Positions 25,739 through 34,679 of a DNA stretch of 45,845 nt are shown one piece after another; positions within the stretch are counted from its first letter, which is position 1, and each line of letters begins with the position of its first letter. Made by a program: the position numbers and the translations under genes. This DNA is from Thermoclostridium sp. (GTDB lineage: Bacteria; Bacillota; Clostridia; DSM-8532). Below the pieces are notes generated by a model. That model searched no databases and was not told where the DNA came from. It worked only from the letters and a program-made list of their open reading frames with translations. The stretch is taken from positions 1-45,845 of the forward strand of contig JAGOJH010000014.1 in the NCBI GenBank assembly GCA_017995215.1, written 5' to 3'.

Positions 25739-27312
25739 TGTTCACCCCCTGCAATTGTCCGCATGATCGTACTCTGGTTAATCTCGCCCTGGGTCAGTTC
25801 TCCGACTTTTTTCCGGTCTCGCATGACCACCATTCTTGAGCATGTTCGAATCATTTCATCCATCTCCGAGGAAATGAAAGCGACGCTCTTGCCCTCGCTT
25901 GCGAGCTTAAGAATTAACTTCTGAAATTCAGTTTTTGTACCGATATCGATGCCACGCGTAGGCTCGTCCAATATCATGAACTCCGGATTGGTCAGCAGCC
26001 AGCGTGCGAGAATAACCTTCTGCTGATTACCGCCTGACAGGCTCTTAATTGGTGTTTCCCGGTTAGCCGTCTTAATATTCAGAAGCTTGATATACTCATC
26101 AGCATATTTCTCCATTTCATTGCGGGATAAACGCTTGAACAACCCGTGTTTTGCCTGAAGGGCAATAATGATATTTTCCCTTACTGAAAGCTCTGCGAAT
26201 ATGCCCTCCGCTTTTCTATCTTCCGGTAAATATGCCATCCCATGCTCCATGGCATCCAAAGGCTTCTTGATGCGTGTGCTTTTTCCTTTTATGTTCAGCT
26301 GCCCCTGTACAGTCTTATCGGCGCCGTATATCGCCCGCACCAGCTCGCTTCGTCCCGAGCCTAAAAGACCGCTGAAACCAACAACCTCGCCCTTATACAT
26401 CTTCAAGCTGAAAGGAGACACCTTCGAAGCACCGCTTGATAAACCACAGGCTTCAATCATGGGAACCTCACCTTCAAAGCTCGATTCGTCCTTATCAACT
26501 GCCAGGTCGGAAAGAACCTCGATTTCCTTGCCCATCATCTTTTTTACAAGCTCAAGGCGCGGCAGGTTTTCAACCTCGTATTCTCCAACCAGTTCCCCGT
26601 TCCGAAGTACTGTGATGCGATCACAGATTTCATAGACCTGATCCAGAAAGTGGGTGATGAAAATGATTCCCACCTTGGCTTCCTTCAGCTGTCTCATCAG
26701 CGTAAAGAGCTTTTTCACCTCATCAGCATCGAGAGATGAGGTGGGTTCATCCAGAATTAAGAACTTACATTTCGTATTCACTGCCCGCGCAATGGCAATC
26801 ATTTGCTGAATGGCAATGGAGCAGCTGTCCAGCTGTGCTGCAGGATCCGCCGAGATATTAAGCCTGTTCAGCAATTCGGATGCTTCATGGTTCATCTGCT
26901 TCCAGTCAATAAGACCCATTTTTCGGGGTTCGCGCCCAATAAAGAGATTTTCCATGACGGTGAGGTTTGGGCACAGGTTAACTTCCTGGTAAACTGTGCT
27001 GATTCCCTGTTTTTGCGCATCCTGCGGTGAGCGGATCACAACGGGGGCTCCATCCATCCGGATGCTTCCCTCGTCCATGATATAAACTCCGGTCAACACC
27101 TTGATCAGGGTTGATTTTCCCGCCCCGTTCTCTCCCATCAGAGCGTGTATCTCGCCGCCGTGCAGCTTAAAGTCAACATTATTCAGCGCACGAACACCCG
27201 GGAAAGTCTTTCCAATACCGGTCATAACCAGAGAGGAGCTGGTCGTTCTGCTGTCGCTGCACTGCTCGCCCATGCGACCTGAGCTGTTTGCTTCATGGTT
27301 TTCCATATTCAT
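25735..27312 (-). CDS. ytfR: Sugar ABC transporter ATP-binding protein, two NBDs (YtfR-like)
   Basis: This 525-residue protein contains two fused nucleotide-binding domains, as in RbsA, MglA and YtfR. The first has Walker A GENGAGKST and Walker B FLILDEPTSSLD, with a degenerate signature (SCSIAIQQMIAIARA) that is usual for this class. The second has the canonical SGGNQQKVILARWL and MILDEPTRGID but a GLLGSGRSE loop in place of Walker A, also typical. It powers the YtfT/YjfF permease pair. AAAGGTGG lies 8 nt before the chosen ATG at 27312; an in-frame GTG at 27324 overlaps that site. A 319-bp gap with two hairpins separates it from the upstream binding-protein gene. Confidence 0.9.
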   Translation of the reverse strand: MNMENHEANSSGRMGEQCSDSRTTSSSLVMTGIGKTFPGVRALNNVDFKLHGGEIHALMGENGAGKSTLIKVLTGVYIMDEGSIRMDGAPVVIRSPQDAQKQGISTVYQEVNLCPNLTVMENLFIGREPRKMGLIDWKQMNHEASELLNRLNISADPAAQLDSCSIAIQQMIAIARAVNTKCKFLILDEPTSSLDADEVKKLFTLMRQLKEAKVGIIFITHFLDQVYEICDRITVLRNGELVGEYEVENLPRLELVKKMMGKEIEVLSDLAVDKDESSFEGEVPMIEACGLSSGASKVSPFSLKMYKGEVVGFSGLLGSGRSELVRAIYGADKTVQGQLNIKGKSTRIKKPLDAMEHGMAYLPEDRKAEGIFAELSVRENIIIALQAKHGLFKRLSRNEMEKYADEYIKLLNIKTANRETPIKSLSGGNQQKVILARWLLTNPEFMILDEPTRGIDIGTKTEFQKLILKLASEGKSVAFISSEMDEMIRTCSRMVVMRDRKKVGELTQGEINQSTIMRTIAGGEQ

Positions 27313-27380
27313 TAGGTTACCCACCTTTATTTCGCTGTAGTTTAAGCAATAACAAATAATTCCGGATTCATTTGGTGGTA

Positions 27381-27433
27381 TGAATTGAATTCAGAAAAGG
27401 AAATGCAGGTTTTCCTTTTCTGAATTCAATTCA
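27381..27433 (-). repeat. Perfect 23-bp inverted repeat between ytfQ and ytfR
   Basis: 27381-27403 and 27411-27433 are perfect reverse complements over 23 bp with a 7-nt loop. No T tract follows on the minus strand. As an RNA hairpin inside the transporter mRNA it could protect the upstream binding-protein message from 3' decay, cause pausing, or be an RNase III site. An operator or mobile-element role is also possible. Confidence 0.85.
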
Positions 27434-27543
27434 ATAGCCTTTCAGGTTGCCCTGCAGATACAGGAGGTGACAATAAGCTTTAATAGATAAATAACCAGTG
27501 TTCGAATGTAGATATTTTCTATTACAAAAAAATATAGAATATT

Positions 27544-27574
27544 GGTTCGGGGAGAAATAGAATCTCCCCGAACC
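27544..27574 (-). terminator. Terminator-like hairpin after the binding-protein gene
   Basis: A perfect 12-bp GC-rich stem (27544-27555 with 27563-27574) with a 7-nt loop lies about 58 bp past the ytfQ-like stop codon. On the minus strand it is followed by an AT-rich stretch containing TTTTTTT about 12 nt later. It probably gives partial termination, so that more binding protein than ATPase or permease is made. Confidence 0.7.
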
Positions 27575-27631
27575 AGAGAATGAATTTCGTTTAATTGTTT
27601 TGAAAAGCCCTTATGTACGGCCTCTCACAGA

Positions 27632-28639
27632 TTAATATGGACGAGCATCAATGACTTCCTGGGTAATGGTGTCATAATAGAAAGCTGTTTCATCGATAGA
27701 TTCCTTTTTGTTGGGCTGGCCGCCACCCTCGATCTTTTTGATCAAAGCTGCTACACCAGGGCCAAGTAAAGGATTGCATTCTACGTTACAATTGATTTTG
27801 CCTTCCAGTGTCATCTGGAGATATGCCCTGTTTGCATCGAAGGAAATAATGGCTATACCGTCATCTCCGCCAACTTTCTTACCAGCCTCTTCCAAAGCCT
27901 GGATGGCACCATCTGCCATGTTGTCATTTTCAGCGTATACACAGTTGATATCGTCGCCATACTGCTGAACCCATGAAGCCATGATTTCTTTTGCAGTATC
28001 GGTGCTCCATTCGCCTGTTTGCTGTGCGAGAAGCGTCCAATTGCTGTTCTTGCCAATAGCATCTTCAAGAGCTTCGGTACGTCCAACCTGAGCAGAAGCT
28101 CCCAGCTGTCCCTGCAGATGAACAACATTTGCCTGTTTGCCGCCTGCAAACCTTTTGGCCATCCAATCGGTAGCCTTCACACCTTCGTTGTAGAAGCCGC
28201 CGCCCAGCCAGCAGTTGTAAAGATCTTCGCTGGCGTTGATGGTACGATCCATCAGGATGACGGGTATGCCGGCTTTCTTTGCATTGCCCAGAACGGTATC
28301 CCATCCATCGGCGTTAACAGCAGCGATAATGATGTAGTCAACTTCCTGATCGATGAACCCCTGAACGTCGGATACCTGCTTAGCAGCATCGTTGTTGGAG
28401 TCGGCAAGAATCAGATCGAAGCCGTTTTCCTTGCTGAGGGCTTCCTGAACGGACTTGGTGTTCGCTTTACGCCAGTCGGACTCATCGGCTTTACATTGTG
28501 CAAAACCAACACGAATCAGCTTGTTTTCAGCAGGAGGTTGTGTGCCCTGACTTGACGGTGTTACTGTTTGAGGTACGCATGCGCTCAGGCAGCTGACGAT
28601 AAGTGTAGCAACAAAAACGAGTACAAGTAACTTTTTCAT
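27632..28639 (-). CDS. ytfQ: Sugar ABC transporter substrate-binding lipoprotein (YtfQ-like)
   Basis: The 335-residue lipoprotein has a signal with lipobox LSAC near residue 20, a Thr/Ser-rich linker and a type I periplasmic-binding fold (LIRVGFAQCKADESDWRKAN, VDYIIIAAVNADGWDTVL, VILMDRTIN). It resembles YtfQ of E. coli, which binds galactofuranose. In a Gram-positive it would sit on the outer face of the membrane and feed the YtfR/YtfT/YjfF pump. The ATG at 28639 has AAAGGA upstream at good spacing; an ATG three codons earlier lies directly on the ribosome site. It is followed by two hairpins before ytfR. Confidence 0.9.
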   Translation of the reverse strand: MKKLLVLVFVATLIVSCLSACVPQTVTPSSQGTQPPAENKLIRVGFAQCKADESDWRKANTKSVQEALSKENGFDLILADSNNDAAKQVSDVQGFIDQEVDYIIIAAVNADGWDTVLGNAKKAGIPVILMDRTINASEDLYNCWLGGGFYNEGVKATDWMAKRFAGGKQANVVHLQGQLGASAQVGRTEALEDAIGKNSNWTLLAQQTGEWSTDTAKEIMASWVQQYGDDINCVYAENDNMADGAIQALEEAGKKVGGDDGIAIISFDANRAYLQMTLEGKINCNVECNPLLGPGVAALIKKIEGGGQPNKKESIDETAFYYDTITQEVIDARPY

Positions 28640-28849
28640 TTTTCCCATCCTTTCTAATACACAGTGTGTTGAAGATATCACTTCACCTATACGTTATCAT
28701 ATTGGAAAAAAGGAAAACAATACTCGGCGATGAACTGCGTAAAAATTTCAACGACCTTGATGAGATAGTGAACAATCGGAATTTTTCAACCAACACGCAG
28801 ACAGGTTCCATCGTAAAATTTCTACCTGTATACAGTAAAAAAACGGACT

Positions 28850-29842
28850 TTAATATTCTCTTTCATCAATCATTTCCCGAGTGATGGTGAAGCAATCGAA
28901 CAGTGTTTCCTCGATAAACACATTCTTGTCGGTGGGCTCTCCCCGCTGTAGTCTTTGAATAAGATCCTCCACATAAGGACCTTGCAGCGGATTGCATTCC
29001 ACATCCACGGCGATTTTTCCCTGCATACAGTATTCGAGGGCAAGCTTTGTCGCATCAAACGAGATAACGATCACACCATCCTGCGCATTGCATTTTAGGC
29101 CTGCCTCTTCCATTGCGTCAATCGCTCCAAGCGCTTCACCATCATTCTCGCAGTAAACAACGTCAATATCCTTTGTTCGTTTCAAAATGGCACTCATCAC
29201 TTCATAAGCTTTTGCCCTTGTGAAATCACCGCATTGCTGTGCGACTATTTTCCAGTTGACATTGCGCTGGACAGCCTGCTCCAATGCAATGGTTCGGCCT
29301 ATCTGCGCAGAGGAACCTATGGTTCCCTGAATATGGACGATCCGTACCGGGTCATTTGTTCTTCCCTGCTTTTCAAACAGGTTTTCCAGCCATGAGACAG
29401 CTTTTTCCCCTTCTTCACGGAAGTCAGAGCCGATATACGCCGTATATAAACCCTCCGCCGCATCAATATCACGGTCTATCATGATCACGGGAACGTCTGC
29501 CTCCTTCGCTTCCTGCAGGATCGAGTTCCAACCCGTTTCAACCTTGGGAGAGAACACAATATAGTCCACTTTCTGCTGGATAAAATTCCGGATGGCCCGG
29601 ATTTGATTTTCCTGCTCCTGCCGGGCATCGTCATAAATCAATTCATATCCGTTTTTGACGCTCAGTGCCGATTTCATACTTTCGGTGTTGGCTACGCGCC
29701 ATTCTGATTCAGCGCCAACCTGTGAAAACCCGACTACAATCAGGTTTTCTTTGGAAGCCTCGACCGGGGGTTGCTCTTTTTTTACACAGCCGCAAACAAG
29801 AAATGCAAAGCAGGCAATGATTATAAACATTCTTTTTCTCAT
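28850..29842 (-). CDS. Second YtfQ-like sugar-binding lipoprotein, linked to a two-component system
   Basis: The 330-residue lipoprotein has a short signal ending in the lipobox region LVCGC and a type I binding fold that is strikingly like E. coli YtfQ (GFSQVGAESEWR, QENQIRAIRNF, VETGWNSIL, IQGTIGSSAQIGR, QQCGDFTRAKAYEVM). Its gene lies 30 bp after the histidine-kinase gene and 210 bp before the transporter's own binding-protein gene. GGAGGAG lies before the ATG. Its place in the kinase operon suggests it presents the sugar to the kinase's extracellular domain, as ChvE and LuxP do. It could alternatively be a second feeder for the pump. Confidence 0.88.
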   Translation of the reverse strand: MRKRMFIIIACFAFLVCGCVKKEQPPVEASKENLIVVGFSQVGAESEWRVANTESMKSALSVKNGYELIYDDARQEQENQIRAIRNFIQQKVDYIVFSPKVETGWNSILQEAKEADVPVIMIDRDIDAAEGLYTAYIGSDFREEGEKAVSWLENLFEKQGRTNDPVRIVHIQGTIGSSAQIGRTIALEQAVQRNVNWKIVAQQCGDFTRAKAYEVMSAILKRTKDIDVVYCENDGEALGAIDAMEEAGLKCNAQDGVIVISFDATKLALEYCMQGKIAVDVECNPLQGPYVEDLIQRLQRGEPTDKNVFIEETLFDCFTITREMIDEREY

Positions 29843-29872
29843 AGTCGTCTCCTCCCCAGCCCGGTTTTTTCA

Positions 29873-31279
29873 TTAGCTTCCAGTCTCCACAGTTGTTTTC
29901 ATGGGAATTGTCACGCTGATCTTCGTGCCGGAATCCGGTGAACTATCTACATTTAAGCCATATTCCATGCCGAACAGAATTTGTATTCTCTGGCGTACTG
30001 CCCTCATTCCAAACCCTTCAGAACTTCCGTCCTCCAGAGATGCACGCACCTTGTCAAGGCGTTCTTGCGCCATGCCAGTACCGTCATCGAACACTTCCAG
30101 GATCACACATCCATCCTGCTCCCTGCCAGTTACCCGGATAAAACCCTGTCGTCGCCTTGTTTTGATGCCGTGATACAGTGCGTTTTCCACCAATGGCTGT
30201 AAAGTAAGCTTTGGAATGACATAGCATTTCAGTTGTTGTGGAATATCAATTTCATATTCGATCAGGTCCCGATATCGCATTTGCTGTATTTCCAAATAAC
30301 TGCGAATGTGTTGTTCTTCCTCTGCAAGCGTGATGACATCTTGTCCGCGACTTAATGAAAACCGGAAATAGTTGGAAAGGCTATTGACCATTTTCACGGC
30401 TTCCCCAATCTCCCGGGACTCGATCAACCAGATGATCGTATCCAGAGTATTATAAAGAAAATGGGGATTGATCTGCGCCTGCAGCAATGCCAGTTCGGTA
30501 CGTCTGCGCTGCTTTTCCTGCTCGGTGTTTTTATCAATCTGCAGCTTCAGACGCTCAACCATTCTTTCTATCCCATTGGAAAGAAGCTGCACCTCTTCCA
30601 CATCGGCCTGGATCGGTTCACAGACCAGCAGGCTGCCCTTTCCAATATCCTTCAACCGCTGGCAGATCTTATCGATGGGATCCACGATCCTGCGGCTTAG
30701 CTTCCTTGACCTGTTCAGCAGGAAATACAGCAATATCAGCGAAACAGCTACGACAAGAGCAATTAAAACAATCATATTGGTAATCATGGTTGTTTGCAGA
30801 TCATTCAGATGTGCTGCCTCGTAATAAAGATAGTTATACATATACCTCTGAATCAGATCCGTAAGAATATATATGTCGTCCTCGAGCTGTTTCATGCGGG
30901 AATCGTATTCCTTTGTTTCCGCGATTTGCTGGATCTTCCCTTCCAGATTGCTGCTCAGGTTCAGCACGCTGTTGATGGCCCGAAGGCTGTCGTTTTCAGT
31001 GGTTGTATCGTAAAGCTTTCGTGCTATAGCCTCAGCGGATTGTACCTCTTTCACCGGCAGGCCTTCTGAGTATTGGCTGTCGATCACGTAATAATACATC
31101 TTTAAATCGATGTCGTCCTTAAAGTCCTGGTTGAAATCTGAAGCGGTGGTGACATTTTTCAGTATAGCGTTATACTGCAGCGCATACCCGACCCCGATGA
31201 GCGCAATCGCGATAATCACGATCATAAGCGGCAAAGCGACGATCAGGATCATCTTCCAGAGTTTGCTCTGCATGGTCAT
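29873..31279 (-). CDS. Sensor histidine kinase (YesM/LytS type)
   Basis: The 468-residue membrane kinase has a helix near 9-34, an extracellular domain of about 130 residues that looks all-helical, a second helix near 165-188, a HAMP-like linker, the His_kinase domain with phospho-acceptor His273 in QAQINPHFLYNTLD, and an ATPase domain with N-box PLVENALYHG (Asn366) and G-boxes DDGTGM and GFGMRAV. ATG 31279 is used because the in-frame GTG at 31291 abuts the GGAGG. The cognate regulator gene lies 82 bp upstream and the binding-lipoprotein gene 30 bp downstream. It probably senses a sugar through that lipoprotein. Confidence 0.92.
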   Translation of the reverse strand: MTMQSKLWKMILIVALPLMIVIIAIALIGVGYALQYNAILKNVTTASDFNQDFKDDIDLKMYYYVIDSQYSEGLPVKEVQSAEAIARKLYDTTTENDSLRAINSVLNLSSNLEGKIQQIAETKEYDSRMKQLEDDIYILTDLIQRYMYNYLYYEAAHLNDLQTTMITNMIVLIALVVAVSLILLYFLLNRSRKLSRRIVDPIDKICQRLKDIGKGSLLVCEPIQADVEEVQLLSNGIERMVERLKLQIDKNTEQEKQRRRTELALLQAQINPHFLYNTLDTIIWLIESREIGEAVKMVNSLSNYFRFSLSRGQDVITLAEEEQHIRSYLEIQQMRYRDLIEYEIDIPQQLKCYVIPKLTLQPLVENALYHGIKTRRRQGFIRVTGREQDGCVILEVFDDGTGMAQERLDKVRASLEDGSSEGFGMRAVRQRIQILFGMEYGLNVDSSPDSGTKISVTIPMKTTVETGS

Positions 31280-31361
31280 TTTCTGTTCCACCTCCTGCTG
31301 TCATTTGTTAAAATCCAAATTATCATTTTAACTTTCCACTGCATGGGCTGTGTATCCCATA

Positions 31362-32984
31362 TCATGCTTGCGGTCTGTTTTCCTTGCGATATTCGTTTGG
31401 TGTCAAGCCCAATACTTTTTTAAACACAAAGCTGAAATAGTGAGAATCCTTATACCCGACTGCCACAGCAACCTCACTGGAACGCTTGTCCGTGTGGCGA
31501 AGCAGGCGCTTCGCTTCTTCAATTCGTTTGTTTGTCAGGTATTCAATGAAGGTTTGCCCCACTTCCTGGCTAAATATCGCCGAGAAATAATTCGGGCTGA
31601 CATTCACTTTTCTGGCCACCCGTTCGAGGGAAATCGACTCGTCAGAAAAATGCTTGTCGATGAACCTGATTGCCTGGGTTAATAGGTCACGCTGCTGTTT
31701 TTTGCTTTCATTATCACGCAGGTCGATTGCCTGAACCATCACCTGATGCATATACTTCCGGGCTTCCTCCGGCGTTGATACATTGTCATTGGGCTGAAGT
31801 TCCAACGACCAAAAGCTGTCGGCGCAACATCCAATCGAATCCAGATACTTTACTGTCGCGAAATAAACCGTCATCGTCAGGTACCTGCAATATAACGGCG
31901 TGGAAACATTTCCTTCACCCGCGCTTTGCAGCAGTTGTTCAATAAAACGGTCGATCTCTTCCCGGGCACCTTTACTTAAGAATTTACAGATATGATCCTG
32001 ATCGATTTCTTTCTTCACGTTGTCCATTTCCGAGCCACTCCTTTTCCAGAATTCCCGGATGCTTTCTTTGGACAGGATATGCTCTTCCGCGCAAAGATAA
32101 CGATAGGACAAAAGACGGCTTGCTTCGTTAAAGCAAGCTGGAATGCTGCCAAGCCTTGATACCGGTGTGCCTTGGGCAATATGCCAGCTGACATCACTGC
32201 CGGTTGTCTCACAATAGCGTTGAATATTCTCAATGCAATCATCGGTCCGATGAGCGATATCCTCCTGCTCGCCCTTTACCAGGAAGGCTTGTGTGGTAAC
32301 ATTCCATCTAAACAAAAGAATATGTGGATGACAAGCGATAAACTGGCGGATTTTGTCCTGTATTGCTGCCAGTGTATCGGTGTAACCTTCCGGTGCACTG
32401 GCATCATATCGGGAACTGCTGAGCGAAAAAAGCACGATGTTGTAGTACGGGGCATTCACGTCGATACTCATGGTCTTGGCTGTTTCGGAGATTTCCAATG
32501 CATTCATGCCACCCACGACAATTTGTTCAAAAAAACGCCTGCGGGAAAATGTTTCGTATTCGGTAACCTCCCGCTGAAACCTCGTCAGAAATTCCTGCTG
32601 CTGCCTTTCGGTCTCCATCTTTTTTTGCAGAGCGATTAGAATTTCCACCATCTTATCTTTGGTGATAGGCTTTAGCAGATATTGATCTACACCCAGGCGA
32701 ATGGCCTGCTGTGCGTAAGAAAAATCGTCATATCCACTGATGATGATAATTTTTGTTCTTGGCAATTCTCTGCGAATGAGTTCGATCAGCTGCAGCCCAT
32801 CTATAAAAGGCATTTTAATATCGGTAATCAGCAGATCAGGTTGTATTTGCCGAATCAAAGGCAGCGCAAGCTCCCCGTCAGGAGCGTCACCGGCATATTG
32901 AAAGCCATATTGCTCCCAAAGAATATTTTTACGAATCCCTTCACGCACAACGATCTCATCTTCGACAAGAAAAACCTTAAACAT
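31362..32984 (-). CDS. Response regulator with AraC-type DNA-binding domain (YesN type)
   Basis: The 540-residue regulator has an N-terminal receiver domain (Asp9 in VEDE, phospho-acceptor Asp55 in LLITDIKMPF, Lys105 in LLKPIT), a long middle linker of about 300 residues typical of YesN proteins, and a C-terminal AraC double helix-turn-helix (about 440-538, ending EVAVAVGYKDSHYFSFVFKK and LTPNEYRKE). AAAGGA lies 8 nt before the ATG. It is the first gene of the sensor-transporter cluster and probably activates the binding-protein and transporter genes downstream when phosphorylated by the adjacent kinase. Confidence 0.93.
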   Translation of the reverse strand: MFKVFLVEDEIVVREGIRKNILWEQYGFQYAGDAPDGELALPLIRQIQPDLLITDIKMPFIDGLQLIELIRRELPRTKIIIISGYDDFSYAQQAIRLGVDQYLLKPITKDKMVEILIALQKKMETERQQQEFLTRFQREVTEYETFSRRRFFEQIVVGGMNALEISETAKTMSIDVNAPYYNIVLFSLSSSRYDASAPEGYTDTLAAIQDKIRQFIACHPHILLFRWNVTTQAFLVKGEQEDIAHRTDDCIENIQRYCETTGSDVSWHIAQGTPVSRLGSIPACFNEASRLLSYRYLCAEEHILSKESIREFWKRSGSEMDNVKKEIDQDHICKFLSKGAREEIDRFIEQLLQSAGEGNVSTPLYCRYLTMTVYFATVKYLDSIGCCADSFWSLELQPNDNVSTPEEARKYMHQVMVQAIDLRDNESKKQQRDLLTQAIRFIDKHFSDESISLERVARKVNVSPNYFSAIFSQEVGQTFIEYLTNKRIEEAKRLLRHTDKRSSEVAVAVGYKDSHYFSFVFKKVLGLTPNEYRKENRPQA

Positions 32985-33135
32985 GTCGTTTTTCCTTTCC
33001 ACCCGATATCAGACGAAGAATCGACAGGTGAGCAACCTGTCATTGGCCAGAAAAACTTCCTGCTAATAAGCAGAGGCCTCAGGGACAATTGGTGAAATAC
33101 GCTATATACATTATGTAAATTACAGCATCATTCTA

Positions 33136-33164
33136 ATTTTAACCTAAACAAGAATATAGCACAA
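33136..33164 (-). promoter_or_regulatory. Possible promoter of the response-regulator operon
   Basis: On the minus strand TTGTGC (33164-33159) and TAAAAT (33141-33136) are spaced by 17 bp, about 150 bp before the regulator's start codon. The -10 is close to consensus, the -35 weak. Confidence 0.4.
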
Positions 33165-33195
33165 GTGTACAGTAGTTTTGAACAGTGAAGTCGCC

Positions 33196-33714
33196 TTATA
33201 AGAGCTTCTCTGCGTTAATTTTTTCATATTCATCTGCGAGTATGGACATCAGTACTGAGGAATGATACACTCCATCAATCAGAAGGAATTCACGCATTGT
33301 TCCTTCTTCAACAAAGCCCTCGGACAAATAGAGCTTTCTTGCCACATCATTATTGGTCCTGACGAGTAAATGCAGGCGATGCGCATGATACGTATGAAAG
33401 GCAAGCTTCTTTAGGGCTTTCAGAACATCTCTTCCATAGCCCTTACCCTTTACGACAATCACAATCCTCTGCAGCATGATATCATTTGAAGGATTATGTA
33501 AGTCTGCTAATATCGCATAGCCTACCGGATGCCCTTGTTCATCTTCAACGATCATATGGAGAATATTTTCATCTGATAACGCTTTTTTGTGCATCTCAAG
33601 GGGCCATTGTCTGATATAGTTTCTGTTTCCTTCACTGTTCTCCTGTTCCAGAACAAAGGGTAAATCAATCTCTTCGGTTTTTCTGAGGTTTATCTTGTTT
33701 TGCGATATAATCAT
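33196..33714 (-). CDS. GNAT-family N-acetyltransferase (RimJ/RimL-like)
   Basis: The 172-residue protein has the compact GNAT fold of the RimJ/RimL-type group: an N-terminal INLRKTEEIDLPFVLE strand-helix, the acetyl-CoA loop around VVKGKGYGRDVLKALKKLAF (the Q/RxxGxG/A position reads GKGYGR) and a C-terminal HRLHLLVRTNNDVARKLYLSEGFVEEG block. It may acetylate a protein N terminus or a small amine. GAGG lies 5 nt before the ATG at 33714. It appears to be a single gene with its own promoter in the 240-bp gap before the divergent HAD gene. Confidence 0.88.
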   Translation of the reverse strand: MIISQNKINLRKTEEIDLPFVLEQENSEGNRNYIRQWPLEMHKKALSDENILHMIVEDEQGHPVGYAILADLHNPSNDIMLQRIVIVVKGKGYGRDVLKALKKLAFHTYHAHRLHLLVRTNNDVARKLYLSEGFVEEGTMREFLLIDGVYHSSVLMSILADEYEKINAEKLL

Positions 33715-33954
33715 AAACACCTCTCATCTTTTAAATATCCGGTTGCCATAATACCCTTTATCTTCCGTTCTTTTTTAGAGTATCACGACTGATATATACC
33801 GTCAATAAATGATAATACTGTAGAGAGTATGTGCTTCTTGCTTGCAGATGCTTTCTCGAAAACACGGTTTGTCGATTGCTGGCAATTGCCTCTTTTGCTA
33901 TAATAGAAAATGTTACGAAAAAACGGTTAACTTTACCCTGAATTGGAGGAACCC

Positions 33955-34599
33955 ATGATAAAAGCAATCATTTTTGATATGGATGGCGTCATTATCGACA
34001 GTGAGCCAATCCATTTTGAGTCGGATCAGTTAACGATGAAATTCTTCGGGATAGAAGTCTCCCACGGGGAGCTGAACAAGTACGTAGGCGTAGCAAACCC
34101 GGTTATGTGGGCGGAGCTTAAGGAAAAATTCAATCTTTCGGCTTCTGTTGATGAATTGCTGGAAAAGCAGGATCATTTTAAAGGTTTCCTTTTTAATAAC
34201 CGGAAGCTCGAGCCCATCGATGGTATCAGGAACCTATTGGCCGAAGCACAAAAAGCCGGAATGAAAATCGGGTTGGCTTCATCTTCAGGCAGGACTTTTA
34301 TCGAAATGATTCTGAACAGGCTTGGGATCATACACTATTTTGAAGTGATTGTCAGCGGGGAAGAAGTGAAAAACAGCAAACCCGCTCCGGATATCTTCCT
34401 CAAAGCTGCAGAATTTTTAAAAATCAGCCCAAACAATTGCCTTGTCATTGAAGATTCCCAGCATGGAGTCAGAGCGGCCATTCTTGCCGGTATGACCTGC
34501 ATCGGGTTCAATAATCCAAATTCCGGAACCCAGGATTTATCATCAGCCCATACAGCTGTTTCGTCCATCACACAAATTGATTTACAACAGTACAGGTGA
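33955..34599 (+). CDS. HAD-superfamily hydrolase (beta-phosphoglucomutase-like)
   Basis: The 214-residue protein is a subfamily IA HAD enzyme with a helical cap. Motif I FDMDGV has nucleophile Asp8 and acid-base Asp10, motif II is the LASSSG threonine/serine position, motif III Lys lies in KNSKPAPDIF, and motif IV is VIEDSQHG. The motif I sequence and the motif III KPxPDxF fit beta-phosphoglucomutases and 2-deoxyglucose-6-phosphate or related sugar-phosphate phosphatases. The substrate is not known. GGAGG lies 5 nt before the chosen ATG. It converges on the NHEJ operon with a shared hairpin at 34651-34679. Confidence 0.88.
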   Translation: MIKAIIFDMDGVIIDSEPIHFESDQLTMKFFGIEVSHGELNKYVGVANPVMWAELKEKFNLSASVDELLEKQDHFKGFLFNNRKLEPIDGIRNLLAEAQKAGMKIGLASSSGRTFIEMILNRLGIIHYFEVIVSGEEVKNSKPAPDIFLKAAEFLKISPNNCLVIEDSQHGVRAAILAGMTCIGFNNPNSGTQDLSSAHTAVSSITQIDLQQYR

Positions 34600-34650
34600 A
34601 ATGAACTTTCAAAACCCTGCATCACACCTTAACGACTTTCCTGTTTTAAT

Positions 34651-34679
34651 AGGCTTGACTGCTAGCAGCAATCAAGCCT
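34651..34679. terminator. Hairpin between convergent HAD and LigD-polymerase genes
   Basis: AGGCTTGA (34651-34658) and TCAAGCCT (34672-34679) form an 8-bp stem with a CTGCTAGCAG palindrome in its loop, overlapping the stop codon of the polymerase gene. On the minus strand an AT-rich tail follows (ATTAAAA). It probably ends transcription from both sides. Confidence 0.5.

Noticed and set aside
28640-28849. Possible promoter for the second binding-protein gene
   Set aside because: Several TTG and TATGAT-like hexamers occur but none has both good spacing and good match, so no site is called.
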